Notes: generated by a model from the letters alone, not told the origin. A DNA stretch of 64,000 nt from Streptomyces sp. CCM_MD2014 (GCF_000772045.1 NZ_CP009754.1:2976001-3040000), one strand, 5' to 3'; numbered from the stretch's first letter, positions 51,946-62,574 are shown. Program-made: numbers and translations.

Positions 51946-52698
51946 ATGGGCGCGCTTGCAGGCAGGACGGCACTCGTCACGGGGGCCGGCAGGGGCATCG
52001 GGCGGGGCATCGCGGAGCGCCTGGGCCGGGACGGCGCCCGGGTCGCGGTGCACTACGGGAGCAACGAGGCGGCGGCGAAGGACACGGTCGCCGCGATCGA
52101 GGCGGCCGGCGGATCGGCGTTCACGATCCGGGCGGACCTGCGCGCCCCCGGCGCCGCCGAGACCTTGTGGGAGGAGTTCGACAGACACGCCGACGGCCTG
52201 GACGTCCTGGTGAACAACGCGGGAATCGGCAACACGCGCCCCATCGGGGAGATAGGGGAGGCGGAGTACGACGCGGTCTTCACGGTCAACGTGAAGGCGC
52301 CGTTCTTCATCCTCAAGCACGGCATGGCGCGGCTGCGCGACGGCGGCCGGGTCGTCAACGTCTCGTCGGGCCTGGCCCGCACGGCCGTGATGCCGGACAA
52401 CATGGCGTACGCGATGACGAAGGGCGCGCTGGACGTGCTCTCGCGCGACCTCTCCAAGGTGCTGGGCACCCGCCGCATCACGGTGAACTCGGTGGCACCC
52501 GGCATCATCGACACGGACAACACGGCGGCGCTGCTGTACGGCAGCCCCGACGGCTGGGAGCGGGCGGCGGCGCTCTCGGCGCTGGGCGGAGTGGGGACGC
52601 CGGCCGAGGTGGCCGACGTGGTCGCGTTCCTCGCCTCGCGGGAGGGCCGGTGGGTCACGGGAAGCTGGGTGGACGCCACGGGAGGTTCCCTGACCTGA
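51946..52698 (+). CDS. SDR family oxidoreductase
   Basis: This 250-residue short-chain dehydrogenase has the NAD(P) motif TGAGRGIGRGIA, LVNNAGIG, the catalytic Ser in VNVSSGLA and YAMTK (Tyr-x-x-x-Lys). It resembles 3-oxoacyl-ACP reductase-like SDRs; the substrate is unknown. AAGGGGGC lies 6 nt before the ATG. Probably induced when the TetR neighbour releases its operator. Confidence 0.94.
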   Translation: MGALAGRTALVTGAGRGIGRGIAERLGRDGARVAVHYGSNEAAAKDTVAAIEAAGGSAFTIRADLRAPGAAETLWEEFDRHADGLDVLVNNAGIGNTRPIGEIGEAEYDAVFTVNVKAPFFILKHGMARLRDGGRVVNVSSGLARTAVMPDNMAYAMTKGALDVLSRDLSKVLGTRRITVNSVAPGIIDTDNTAALLYGSPDGWERAAALSALGGVGTPAEVADVVAFLASREGRWVTGSWVDATGGSLT

Positions 52699-52765
52699 CG
52701 CCACCGCCCGGACACCGCCACCCACCTGACCGTTTCGGCGCGACCGCGGGGCCCCACTCTGTTAG

Positions 52766-52781
52766 ATTGGTCTAAACCACA
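52766..52781. promoter_or_regulatory. dre (DasR box) of nagB
   Basis: ATTGGTCTAAACCACA, 51 bp before the nagB start, fits the DasR consensus at about 12-13 of 16 positions. DasR control of nagB is established in S. coelicolor. Confidence 0.8.
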
Positions 52782-52832
52782 TAGCCAGTCCCGGACCCCG
52801 GGTGAGTCCTCTCTTCGAAACGGCAGGCCAGC

Positions 52833-53618
52833 GTGGAAGTTGTCATCGTTCCCGATGCCAGGGCGGGCGGCGAGCTCATAGCCGAAGCCATGGCGCAGCT
52901 GCTCCGGCGCAAGCCCGACGCCCTGCTCGGGGTGGCCACCGGCTCGACGCCGCTGCCCGTGTACGAGGCGCTGGCGGCCAAGGTGCGCTCGGGTGCCGTG
53001 GAGACCGCGCGGACCCGGATCGCCCAGCTCGACGAGTACGTGGGGCTGCCCGCGGAGCACCCGGAGTCCTACCGTTCGGTGCTGCGGCGCGAGGTGCTCG
53101 AACCGCTGGGCATCGGCATGGACGCGTTCATGGGCCCCGACGGGACGGCCGCGGACGTGCAGGGCGCGTGCGAGGCCTACGACCGGGCGCTGAGCGGGGC
53201 CGGCGGGGTCGACCTCCAGCTGCTGGGCATCGGCACCGACGGGCACATCGGCTTCAACGAGCCGTGCTCCTCGCTCGCCTCGCGGACGCGTATCAAGACC
53301 CTGACCGAGCAGACCCGCGTCGACAACGCGCGCTTCTTCGACGGCGACATCGAGCAGGTGCCGCACCACGTGATCACCCAGGGCATCGGCACCATCCTGG
53401 AGGCGCGGCACGTGGTGCTGCTCGCCACCGGCGAGGGCAAGGCCGACGCGGTCGCCGCGAGCGTCGAGGGCCCGGTCGCGGCGGTGTGCCCGGCCTCCGC
53501 CCTGCAGCTGCATCCGCACGCCACGGTCGTCGTCGACGAGGCCGCCGCGTCCAAGCTGAAGCTCGCCGACTACTTCCGGCACACCTACGCCCACAAGCCG
53601 GACTGGCAGGGCATCTGA
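52833..53618 (+). CDS. nagB: Glucosamine-6-phosphate deaminase
   Basis: This 261-residue enzyme turns glucosamine-6-phosphate into fructose-6-phosphate and ammonia. The signatures are LGVATGSTPLPVYEAL, LDEYVGL, LLGIGTDGHIGFNEP (catalytic Asp/His) and VVLLATGEGKADAV. Length is usual. GTG at 52833 is preceded by AGG at 7 nt. It feeds N-acetylglucosamine taken up by the das and pts systems into glycolysis. Confidence 0.97.
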   Translation: MEVVIVPDARAGGELIAEAMAQLLRRKPDALLGVATGSTPLPVYEALAAKVRSGAVETARTRIAQLDEYVGLPAEHPESYRSVLRREVLEPLGIGMDAFMGPDGTAADVQGACEAYDRALSGAGGVDLQLLGIGTDGHIGFNEPCSSLASRTRIKTLTEQTRVDNARFFDGDIEQVPHHVITQGIGTILEARHVVLLATGEGKADAVAASVEGPVAAVCPASALQLHPHATVVVDEAAASKLKLADYFRHTYAHKPDWQGI

Positions 53619-53662
53619 CCCGGCCCGTCCCCGCACCACAGGGGCGGACACCCACGCGCGCG

Positions 53663-53700
53663 GAAGGCGCCGGATCCCGTCACAGGGCCCCGGCGCCTTC
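53663..53700 (+). terminator. Terminator of nagB
   Basis: Perfect 11-bp arms GAAGGCGCCGG/CCGGCGCCTTC enclose a 16-nt loop, 45 nt after the nagB stop. Confidence 0.75.
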
Positions 53701-53889
53701 GTCGTACCCGCACCACCACCGGCACGGCGCCCCCATCCCGGCGACACCGCCCCGGGTACCGGCACCCGGACCCGTACTCCCGTCACCACCGGCGCGCACC
53801 CGCACCCGCGCGGCGACGGCCTGCCTCGCCCACCGTCCGGGCTCGCGCGCCCGCCCTTCGCCAAAAGGCCGTGCGCGGCCACGCACACC

Positions 53890-53923
53890 GAAGGCGCCGG
53901 CCCGTCAGGGGACCGGCGCCTTC
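53890..53923 (-). terminator. Terminator of the das operon
   Basis: The same 11-bp arms GAAGGCGCCGG/CCGGCGCCTTC enclose a 12-nt loop, 21 nt beyond the dasD stop. Confidence 0.75.
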
Positions 53924-53943
53924 CGTGCGGCGGCGGGTGGTCG

Positions 53944-55434
53944 TCAGACGCCGGCGATGGCCTCGGCCGCCGCCCGGCCGCAGACGCGCGCCGCGCCGTG
54001 GGTGGCCAGGTGGAGGGCGCCGCGGGCCTGCGCGCGCGGGACGCCCATTTCGACGACGATCGTGTCCGGGCGGGCCGCCAGCAGGACGTCGAGGGCGGCC
54101 GCCATCCAGGGGTGCCGGTGCTCGTCGCGCACGACGGCGACGATGCGCCGGGAGCCCGCCGCGGCCAGTGCCTCGCGACCCGCGTCGGCACCGTTGAAGC
54201 TGCCGGTCTCGGTTCCCGGGAGCAGGCGGCCCAGCTCGGCGGCCACGCCCCAGGGGGTCTCGTCGCCCACCGCGATGTTCGCCACCGGGGTGAACGCGGC
54301 GACGTACGCCGGCTCGGTGAGCGGCGCGGACTCCCCCGCGACGGTGATCCGCAGCGCGCGGCGGGCGGCACGCAGGCCGACGTCGCCGTCCGCGGTGTCC
54401 GAAGCCCCCTGGCCCGGCCGGTTCGCCGTGGTCCAGCGGGCCAGCGCCCTGACCCGCTCCGCCGCGTCGGCCAGGCGCTCCTCGGGGAGTTCGCCCGCGC
54501 GGACCGCCCCGACCAGCGCGTCGCTCAGCCGCCGTACGGTGCCCTCGTCGGACAGGCCGCCGCCCACGCAGATCGCGTCGGCGCCGGCCGCGATGGCCAG
54601 GACGGTGCCGCGTTCGATGCCGTAGGTGCCGGCGATCGCCTTCATCTCGATGCCGTCGGTGACGATGAGCCCGTCGTAGCCCATCTCGCCCCGGAGCAGG
54701 TCGGTCAGGATGCGGCGGGACAACGTTGCCGGAAGGTCCGGGTCCAGGGCCGGGACCAGGATGTGGGCGCTCATCACCGCGCGGGTGCCGGCCGCGACGG
54801 CCGCGCGGAACGGGACCAGGTCGCGTTCGGCGAGCACGTCGGCGTCCACGTCGATGCGCGGCATGGCGTGGTGGGAGTCGATGCCCGTGTCGCCGTGGCC
54901 CGGGAAGTGCTTGGTGCAGGTGGCCACGCCGGCGGACTGCATGCCGGTGACGTAGGCCGCGGTGTGCCGGGCGACCAGGTCGGTGTCGGCGCCGAAGGAG
55001 CGTACGCCGATGACCGGGTTGTCCGGGTTGGAGTTCACGTCGGCGGACGGCGCCCAGTTGAAGTCGACGCCCGCGGCGGCGAGCCGTCGGCCCAGTTCCG
55101 CGGCGACCGCCCGGGTGAGCCCGACGTCGTCCACCGCGCCGAGGGCGTGGTTGCCGGGGAAGGAGGAGCCGGTGCGCACCTCCAGTCGGGTGACGTCACC
55201 GCCTTCCTCGTCGATCGCGACCAGCACGTCCTCGCGCTCGGCGCGCAGCTGTGCGGTCAGCGCCGCCACCTGCTCGGGCGAGGTGACGTTCCGCCCGAAC
55301 AGCGCGACGGACGCCAGGCCCTCGCCGAGCCGGCGCAGCAGCCAGTCGGGGGCGGTGGTCCCGGCGAAGCCGGGCTGGAGGACGGTGAGCGCGTCGCGCG
55401 TGAGGGTGTCGGTGGCCCTGGCGAGGGTCGTCAT
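53944..55434 (-). CDS. dasD: GH3 beta-N-acetylglucosaminidase DasD
   Basis: This 496-residue glycoside hydrolase family 3 enzyme (NagZ type) has ALFGRNVTSPEQVAAL, IDEEGGDVTRL, TKHFPGHGDTGIDSHH (His general acid region) and GLIVTDGIEMKAI with the catalytic Asp. No signal peptide is present, so it acts inside the cell on imported chitobiose, giving N-acetylglucosamine. A second smaller domain follows after about residue 350. It is downstream of dasC by 7 nt and so the last gene of the das transport operon. Confidence 0.94.
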   Translation of the reverse strand: MTTLARATDTLTRDALTVLQPGFAGTTAPDWLLRRLGEGLASVALFGRNVTSPEQVAALTAQLRAEREDVLVAIDEEGGDVTRLEVRTGSSFPGNHALGAVDDVGLTRAVAAELGRRLAAAGVDFNWAPSADVNSNPDNPVIGVRSFGADTDLVARHTAAYVTGMQSAGVATCTKHFPGHGDTGIDSHHAMPRIDVDADVLAERDLVPFRAAVAAGTRAVMSAHILVPALDPDLPATLSRRILTDLLRGEMGYDGLIVTDGIEMKAIAGTYGIERGTVLAIAAGADAICVGGGLSDEGTVRRLSDALVGAVRAGELPEERLADAAERVRALARWTTANRPGQGASDTADGDVGLRAARRALRITVAGESAPLTEPAYVAAFTPVANIAVGDETPWGVAAELGRLLPGTETGSFNGADAGREALAAAGSRRIVAVVRDEHRHPWMAAALDVLLAARPDTIVVEMGVPRAQARGALHLATHGAARVCGRAAAEAIAGV

Positions 55435-55441
55435 GGGTGGG

Positions 55442-56317
55442 CTATCCCTTCACGGCGCCGGAGGTGAGGCCGGCGGCCATCTTCTTCTGCACGATCATGA
55501 AGAAGGCGACGACGGGTATCGCGATCATCGTCGAGGCGGCCATCAGGGCGCCGTAGTCGGTGCCGTGCGAGGTGGTGAAATTCATGAGCCAGACGTTGAG
55601 CGTGTACTTGTCGTTGTCCTGCAGCACGATGTAGGCGAGCAGGTATTCGTTCCAGGCGTTGATCAGGGAGAAGATCGACGCGGCGGCGAGGCCGGGGGCG
55701 AGCAGCGGGAAGATCACGCGCCAGAACGCGCCCATCCGGGAGCAGCCGTCGACCATCGCGGCCTCCTCCAGCTCCAGCGGGATGTTCACGACGAAGCCGC
55801 GGATCATCCAGGTGGCGAAGGGCAGCGTGCTCACCAGGTAGATGATGATGACGCCCCAGTACTCGTTGATCGCCCCCAGGTCGTTCAGCTGGATGTAGAG
55901 GGGGATCAGCATGGCCGTGGGCGGCAGCAGCTGCACCACGAGCAGCACGATCATGAAGACCTTGCGGCCGGCGAACCGGAACCGGCCGATCGCGAAGGCC
56001 GCGATCGTGGAGAGCACCATGGCGCCGAGGACGGCGGTCACGCAGATGATGAGGCTGGACTGGATGGCGGTGCCGAAGTTCGGCGCGTCGATCGCCCGGC
56101 TGAAGTTGTCGAAGGTGATCGAGTTCGGCCAGAGCTTCTGGTCGTAGGACCGGATCTCGTTGTTGGGGCGCAGAGCGCTGACCACGAGCCAGTAGACCGG
56201 GAAGGCCATCACCACGAAGGTGACGAGACCCACGAGGTTGTAGACGTGCCGGCTGCGCTTCTTGCGGTCGGGGCGGAACTCGGGCGCCGTGGCGCCGGGG
56301 GCTGTCGTGTCGCTCAC
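55442..56317 (-). CDS. dasC: Chitobiose ABC transporter permease DasC
   Basis: This 291-residue MalG-type permease has six hydrophobic segments and the EAA loop LELEEAAMVDGCSRMGAFWRV (shortened: EEAAMVDGCSR). It forms a channel with DasB. The GTG start overlaps the dasB stop as GTGA. The operon has no ATPase; in Streptomyces the shared MsiK serves this transporter. Confidence 0.96.
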   Translation of the reverse strand: MSDTTAPGATAPEFRPDRKKRSRHVYNLVGLVTFVVMAFPVYWLVVSALRPNNEIRSYDQKLWPNSITFDNFSRAIDAPNFGTAIQSSLIICVTAVLGAMVLSTIAAFAIGRFRFAGRKVFMIVLLVVQLLPPTAMLIPLYIQLNDLGAINEYWGVIIIYLVSTLPFATWMIRGFVVNIPLELEEAAMVDGCSRMGAFWRVIFPLLAPGLAAASIFSLINAWNEYLLAYIVLQDNDKYTLNVWLMNFTTSHGTDYGALMAASTMIAIPVVAFFMIVQKKMAAGLTSGAVKG

Positions 56318-57306
56318 TCGACCTCTCCGATCTTGAGCAGCTGGCGCAGGTAGTAGACGGCCACGCCGGAGAGGAGCAGCACGGTGATCAGGGCGATGGC
56401 GGCGCCCTGGCTGAAGCTGTTCGACTCGAAGGCCTTCTCGTACGAGTAGAGGCCGAGCAGGTTGTACTCCTCCTCCGGCTTGTTGCCGCGCATCAGGAAG
56501 ACCTGGCCGAAGACGTTGAAGTCCCAGATCACCGAGAGGGTGGCCACCATCTGGAAGACGGGCTTGATCACCGGCCAGGTCACGTAGCGGAACACGCCGA
56601 CGCGCCCGGCGCCGTCCAGCTCCGCCGCCTCCTCCAGCTCGCTCGGCACCTGGGTGAGGGCGGCGTACAGGGTGACGGTGACGAACGGCACGGCGCCCCA
56701 GACCACCACGGCGCCGATCATGAGGAAGCCCTGCTTCGGGTCGAGCCACCAGTTGTGGCCCTGGAAGTCGAGGCCCAGGTACTCGGTGAGCACCATGTTG
56801 GCGACGCCGTAGTCGGAGTCGGCGAACCAGCGGAAGATCGAGGTGGCGACCAGCAGGGGCAGCGACCAGGCCGCGATCAGGGCGCCGGTCAGCAGCAGGC
56901 GCACCGCCTTGGTCATGCGCTGCATGGAGTGGGCGAGGAAGAGGCCGATGGCCAGCGTGCTGACGACACACACCACCATGAACAGCACGGTGCGCCAGAC
57001 GACGTCGTAGAACTCGCTGTCACCGAGGATGTTGGTGAACTGCTCGAAGCCGACCCATTCGGCGGCCTGGCCGGTCCACAGCTCCCGTCGGCCGACGTCC
57101 TGGAAGGACATGATCACGGTCTTGATCAGCGGCCAGACGAAGACCGCGGCGAGGGCCACGACAGCCGGCGCGATCAGCAGATAGGGCAGCAACGGCCCGT
57201 TCGTCCACCGGCTCCGCCGGGGTGCGGACGGCGCCGGGCCGTCACCGCGAGGCGGCCGCGAGGCGGACACCTCCGGGCCGGCTGTCTTGATGTCGGCGGC
57301 ACTCAC
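56314..57306 (-). CDS. dasB: Chitobiose ABC transporter permease DasB
   Basis: This 330-residue MalF-type permease has six hydrophobic segments after a Pro/Ser/Arg-rich cytoplasmic N-terminus. The EAA loop is SELEEAAELDGAGRVGVF. GTG at 57306 (VSAADIKTAG) has GGAAGG 8 nt upstream. It lies 139 bp after dasA, a gap holding a hairpin. Confidence 0.95.
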   Translation of the reverse strand: MSAADIKTAGPEVSASRPPRGDGPAPSAPRRSRWTNGPLLPYLLIAPAVVALAAVFVWPLIKTVIMSFQDVGRRELWTGQAAEWVGFEQFTNILGDSEFYDVVWRTVLFMVVCVVSTLAIGLFLAHSMQRMTKAVRLLLTGALIAAWSLPLLVATSIFRWFADSDYGVANMVLTEYLGLDFQGHNWWLDPKQGFLMIGAVVVWGAVPFVTVTLYAALTQVPSELEEAAELDGAGRVGVFRYVTWPVIKPVFQMVATLSVIWDFNVFGQVFLMRGNKPEEEYNLLGLYSYEKAFESNSFSQGAAIALITVLLLSGVAVYYLRQLLKIGEVE

Positions 57307-57367
57307 TGTGCTGGCCTTCCGTTCGAAGGGTTCTGCATCGAGTCGGCGGCCGGCACGCCCGCGGCGG

Positions 57368-57405
57368 CCGGCCGCCCAACCGGCCCTGCCCGGCCGAGCG
57401 GCCGG
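57368..57405 (-). terminator. Intercistronic hairpin between dasA and dasB
   Basis: CCGGCCGC and GCGGCCGG form an 8-bp stem with further GGCC pairing possible inside the loop. Such a hairpin could lower dasBC expression relative to the binding protein gene. Confidence 0.45.
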
Positions 57406-57445
57406 ACAAGGCACCGGAGGTCAACGAGGTTTCGAGCGGGGAGGC

Positions 57446-58747
57446 TCAGGAGGCCTCGTTGATCAGGGAGTTGATCTCCGCGTCGGCGGCCTTCGTGGCT
57501 TCGGCGACCGACTTGCCCTTGAGGATGTCGAGGAGCATCGTCTCGAGCGTTTCCTTCTTCTCGATCGCGGACCAGCCCGGCGCGATCGGGGTGAACCAGG
57601 CGTCCGGGACCGCGTTGGCGATCGGCGCCGTCTCGGGCTTGGCCTTCAGCGGCTCGAGCTGCTTGGTGTTGTTCGGCAGGATGTTCTTCTCGGCCAGGGC
57701 GGCCTGGGACTTCTCGTTGGTGAACAGCGAGATCCATTCCTGGCCCAGGTCCTGCTGGTCGGACTTGGAGATGGTCGCGAGGTCGGAACCGCCGATGAAG
57801 GACGGAAGCGCCTTGCCCTCCGGACCGGGCATGCCGGCCGTGGCGATCTTGTCCTTCAGCTTGGGGTTGCCGTTCGTCTTGGAGTCGACGACGCTGCCGG
57901 CTTCCCAGGCGTTGCCGTAGAGAAGGGCGGTCTTCTCGTTGGCCATGACGTTGGCGTGGTCCTGCTCGTCCTTCGTCTGGTCACCGTGGTTGTACTTCTT
58001 GACCAGGTCGATGAAGTGCTGGATGCCCTTCTGCGCCTCGGGCGTGGACAGGGCGGCCTTCCACTCCTTGCTGCCCTCGTCGTAGGTGGCGATCTCACCG
58101 CCGTAGGCGGCCACGTAGGACATGGCGGCGTACCAGTAGCGGCCCGGCAGGTACAGCGCGGAGAACGCGTTGTCCTTCTTGTACTTGTCCTGGACCTTGT
58201 CGAGCGCCTTGAGCAGCTCGTCCTCGGTCTTCGGCAGCTGGTCGGAGCCCGTGCCGGCCTTGAACATGTCCTTGTTGTAGATCGCCACGCGGGCACCCGC
58301 GTAGTACGGGACGCAGTAGAGCTTGCCCTCGTAGGAGCAGGTGTCCTTGAGGCCCTCGATCCAGGTGTCCGAGTTGTCGTACTTCTTGGCGTCGATCTCG
58401 CCGAGGGCGCCGTTGAGGATGTACGTCATGGTCTCGGTGTTGCCGAGTTCGACCACGTCGGGGAAGGAGTCGCCGGAGAGGGCGGCGTCGAGCTTCTTGG
58501 TCTTGTCGCCCCACTGCTGGTACTGGACGTTGACCTTGACCCCGGGGTACTTCTTGTTGAACTCGGTGTTCGCCTGCTTGACCAGCTCGGGCCAGCTACT
58601 CTGGGCGTCCACCATCAGCCAGACGGTGAGTTCGCCCTTGCGGTCCTTCGGGTCCTGCTTGGACGCGTCGTCGTCCGAGCCTCCGCACGCCGCGATGCTT
58701 GCCATCATGCCCGCGATACCGATCGCGGCTATCAGCTTGCGCTTCAC
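57446..58747 (-). CDS. dasA: Chitobiose-binding lipoprotein DasA
   Basis: This 433-residue extracellular solute-binding protein (family 1) binds N,N'-diacetylchitobiose. The lipoprotein signal MKRKLIAAIGIAGMMASIAAC ends at the lipobox Cys (residue 21; the sequence is cited by its ends MKRKL and SIAAC). GTG at 58747 has GAGGAGGG 4 nt upstream. Two DasR boxes lie 90-130 bp upstream. It is first in the dasA-B-C-D operon and is divergent from its regulator. Confidence 0.97.
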   Translation of the reverse strand: MKRKLIAAIGIAGMMASIAACGGSDDDASKQDPKDRKGELTVWLMVDAQSSWPELVKQANTEFNKKYPGVKVNVQYQQWGDKTKKLDAALSGDSFPDVVELGNTETMTYILNGALGEIDAKKYDNSDTWIEGLKDTCSYEGKLYCVPYYAGARVAIYNKDMFKAGTGSDQLPKTEDELLKALDKVQDKYKKDNAFSALYLPGRYWYAAMSYVAAYGGEIATYDEGSKEWKAALSTPEAQKGIQHFIDLVKKYNHGDQTKDEQDHANVMANEKTALLYGNAWEAGSVVDSKTNGNPKLKDKIATAGMPGPEGKALPSFIGGSDLATISKSDQQDLGQEWISLFTNEKSQAALAEKNILPNNTKQLEPLKAKPETAPIANAVPDAWFTPIAPGWSAIEKKETLETMLLDILKGKSVAEATKAADAEINSLINEAS

Positions 58748-58836
58748 GCCACCCTCCTCAGGGATGCCACAAACCCCCCTGCCTCCCTGCGGTTCAAGCG
58801 TGAACGCGTACCGCTCCTGGGGCCGGGACCTGGACC

Positions 58837-58852
58837 AATGGTGTAGACCAGT
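58837..58852. promoter_or_regulatory. dre 1 of dasA
   Basis: AATGGTGTAGACCAGT matches 14 of 16 positions of the DasR consensus. Confidence 0.85.
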
Positions 58853-58860
58853 AGGGGGAG

Positions 58861-58876
58861 CTTGGCCCAGACCAAT
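58861..58876. promoter_or_regulatory. dre 2 of dasA
   Basis: CTTGGCCCAGACCAAT matches 11 of 16 positions and lies 24 bp from dre 1, so both face the same side of the helix less exactly than 21 bp would allow. Confidence 0.65.
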
Positions 58877-58878
58877 AG

Positions 58879-59970
<1,092 letters not shown>

Positions 59971-60099
59971 GCCCGCTCACTCGGGCCCCAGATTGCGGTT
60001 GAGGACCGATATACGGACGAGGTCTTCCGCTGTCTTGACGCCGTCACCTACATTTCGTGCGCACTGCACGAGGTGATCAGCGAGGGGACGGAGCCGCGC

Positions 60100-60387
60100 A
60101 TGCCGGAAGACACAGAAGTGAGCAGAGAGCCGGTGGTGACGCCGGTGCGCGTCGTCATCGGGCTCTGTCTCGTCGCACCGTTCGTGGCCATGCTCTGGGT
60201 CGGTTCGTACGCGAAGACGGACCCGACCTTCATCGGCATCCCGTTCTTCTACTGGTACCAGATGGCCTGGGTGCTGATCTCCACCCTGCTCACGGTCACC
60301 GCGTACAAGCTGTGGCAGCGCGACCAGCGCGGACGTGCCGCCGCCCACTCCGCTCCCGCTGCTTCGAAGGGCGGTGAGCCGCGATGA
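60100..60387 (+). CDS. DUF3311 small membrane protein
   Basis: This 95-residue protein has two membrane segments (VVIGLCLVAPFVAMLWVG, FFYWYQMAWVLISTLLTVTAY). DUF3311 proteins are found next to sodium:solute symporters and are probable accessory subunits. ATG at 60100 has GGAG 6 nt upstream; GTG at 60073 is less likely. Its stop overlaps the symporter start as ATGA. Confidence 0.9.
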   Translation: MPEDTEVSREPVVTPVRVVIGLCLVAPFVAMLWVGSYAKTDPTFIGIPFFYWYQMAWVLISTLLTVTAYKLWQRDQRGRAAAHSAPAASKGGEPR

Positions 60388-61994
60388 ACGACGGCGTGAA
60401 CGGCGTCGCACTCGGCGTCTTCATCTTCTTCTTCGTCCTCGTCACCGCCATGGGCTTCATGGCCGCCCGCTGGCGCAAGGCGGAGAACGAGCACAGCCTC
60501 GACGAGTGGGGCCTGGGCGGCCGCTCGTTCGGCACCTGGGTCACCTGGTTCCTGCTGGGCGGCGACCTGTACACCGCGTACACCTTCGTGGCCGTCCCGG
60601 CGGCGATCTACGCGGCGGGCGCGTCCGGCTTCTTCGCGGTGCCGTACACGATCCTGGTCTACCCGCTGATCTTCACCTTCCTGCCCCGCCTGTGGTCGGT
60701 CTCCCACAAGCACGGGTACGTGACGACCTCGGACTTCGTGCGCGGCCGGTTCGGCTCCAAGGGCCTGTCGCTGGCGGTGGCCGTCACCGGCATCCTGGCG
60801 ACCATGCCGTACATCGCGCTCCAGCTGGTCGGCATCCAGGCCGTCCTCGACGTGATGGGCGTCGGCGGCGGCGAGGACACCAACTGGTTCGTCAAGGACC
60901 TGCCGCTGCTGATCGCCTTCGGCGTGCTGGCGGCGTACACGTACTCGTCGGGGCTGCGGGCGCCCGCGCTGATCGCGTTCGTGAAGGACACGCTGATCTA
61001 CATCGTCATCGCGGTGGCGATCATCTACATCCCGATCAAGCTGGGCGGCTTCGACGACATCTTCGCGTCGGCGAGCGACAAGTTCACCGAGTCGGGCAAG
61101 GGTGGAGTGGTGCCCGACTCCGGGGGCCAGTGGACGTACGCGACGCTCGCGCTCGGCTCGGCCCTCGCGCTCTTCATGTACCCGCACTCGATCACCGCCA
61201 CGCTGTCCTCGCGCAGCCGTGAGGTGATCCGCCGCAACACCACGATCCTGCCGCTGTACTCGCTGATGCTGGGCCTGCTGGCGCTGCTCGGGTTCATGGC
61301 GATCGCGGCCGGGGTCAAGGTGGAGAACGGCCAGCTGGCGATCCCTCAGCTTTTCGAGAACATGTTCCCGGACTGGTTCGCGGGCGTGGCCTTCGCCGCG
61401 ATCGGCATCGGCGCCCTGGTCCCGGCGGCGATCATGTCCATCGCGGCCGCGAACCTCTTCACCCGCAACATCTACAAGGACTTCATCAAGCCGGACGCCA
61501 CGCCGCAGCAGGAGACCAAGGTCTCCAAGCTGGTGTCGCTGCTGGTGAAGGTGGGCGCGCTGATCTTCGTCCTGGGCATGGACAAGACCGTCGCGATCAA
61601 CTTCCAGCTGCTGGGCGGCATCTGGATCCTGCAGACCTTCCCGGCCCTGGTCGGCGGCCTGTTCACCCGCTGGTTCCACCGCTGGGCACTGCTCGCCGGC
61701 TGGGCGGTCGGCATGGTCTACGGCACGGTCGCCGCCTACGGTGTGGCCTCGCCGACGCAGAAGCACTTCGGCGGCTCCTCCGACGAGATCCCCGGCATCG
61801 GCGAGATCGGCTACATCGGCCTCACCGCCTTCGTGCTCAACGTCCTGGTCACCGTGGTCCTGACCTTCGTCCTGAGGGCGGTCAAGGCGCCCGACGGCGT
61901 CGACGAGACCCGGCCGGGCGACTACACGGCGGACGCCGGCGACCCCGGCGTCCAGGTGGAACTGCCGCCGGCCACGGCGGGCAGCTCGCACTAG
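60384..61994 (+). CDS. Sodium:solute symporter
   Basis: This 536-residue SSS-family transporter has about 13 membrane segments. Features seen are EWGLGGRSFGTWVTWFLLGGD, the FVRGRFGSKGLSLAVAVTG helix pair and GIGALVPAAIMSIAAANLFTRN, each as excerpts. It is of the MctP/YidK-like group with a DUF3311 partner, which often carries monocarboxylates, but the substrate is not proven. The dre at the dasR stop raises the option of an aminosugar-linked role. Confidence 0.93.
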   Translation: MNDGVNGVALGVFIFFFVLVTAMGFMAARWRKAENEHSLDEWGLGGRSFGTWVTWFLLGGDLYTAYTFVAVPAAIYAAGASGFFAVPYTILVYPLIFTFLPRLWSVSHKHGYVTTSDFVRGRFGSKGLSLAVAVTGILATMPYIALQLVGIQAVLDVMGVGGGEDTNWFVKDLPLLIAFGVLAAYTYSSGLRAPALIAFVKDTLIYIVIAVAIIYIPIKLGGFDDIFASASDKFTESGKGGVVPDSGGQWTYATLALGSALALFMYPHSITATLSSRSREVIRRNTTILPLYSLMLGLLALLGFMAIAAGVKVENGQLAIPQLFENMFPDWFAGVAFAAIGIGALVPAAIMSIAAANLFTRNIYKDFIKPDATPQQETKVSKLVSLLVKVGALIFVLGMDKTVAINFQLLGGIWILQTFPALVGGLFTRWFHRWALLAGWAVGMVYGTVAAYGVASPTQKHFGGSSDEIPGIGEIGYIGLTAFVLNVLVTVVLTFVLRAVKAPDGVDETRPGDYTADAGDPGVQVELPPATAGSSH

Positions 61995-62067
61995 CGGCGC
62001 TCTCTTCAGCGGGCCGTCGGAGGAATCCGGCGGCCCGTTGTCGTACCCGTGGGGCACACTCGGCGGC

Positions 62068-62574
62068 ATGGACTTCGTGATCCGGCGGGCGACGGCCGAG
62101 GAGTACGACACCCTCGGCGAGATCACCGCGCAGGCCTACCTGCGCGACGGGCTCCTCGACTTCGGGGAGAGCGACGCGTACCTGTACGAGCTGCGCGACG
62201 TGGCCAAGCGGGCGGCGGCCGCGGAGGTGCTGGTCGCCGCGGCGGACGGCCGGGTGCTCGGCGGCGTGACCTTCGTGCCGTCCGGCGGCCCCATGGCGGA
62301 CATCGCGCGCCCCGGCGAGGCCGAGATACGCATGCTCGCCGTCGCCCGGGAGGCACGCGGCCGCGGGGCCGGCGAGGCCCTCGTGCGGGCCTGCGTGGAC
62401 CGCGCCCGGACCGTGCCGGGGTGTACGGGCGTCGTGCTGTCCACGCAGACCGCCATGCGCACCGCGCACCGCCTCTACGAGCGCCTGGGCTTCGTCCGCA
62501 CGCCCGGCCGCGACTGGAACCCCCTGCCGGAGCTGGACGACATCATGCTGCTCGCCTATGAGCTGACGCTGTGA
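62068..62574 (+). CDS. GNAT family N-acetyltransferase
   Basis: This 168-residue acetyltransferase has IRRATAEEYDTLGEI, the CoA motif IRMLAVAREARGRGAGEALV and YERLGFVRTPGRDW. A CACACT element 7 nt before the ATG may be a -10, again with no clear ribosome site. Substrate unknown. Confidence 0.92.
   Translation: MDFVIRRATAEEYDTLGEITAQAYLRDGLLDFGESDAYLYELRDVAKRAAAAEVLVAAADGRVLGGVTFVPSGGPMADIARPGEAEIRMLAVAREARGRGAGEALVRACVDRARTVPGCTGVVLSTQTAMRTAHRLYERLGFVRTPGRDWNPLPELDDIMLLAYELTL

Larger units (their letters stand above)
53619..53943. other. nagB/dasD convergent gap
   Basis: It contains two terminators with the same arms and a C-rich low-complexity stretch between them. No gene is seen. Confidence 0.6.
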
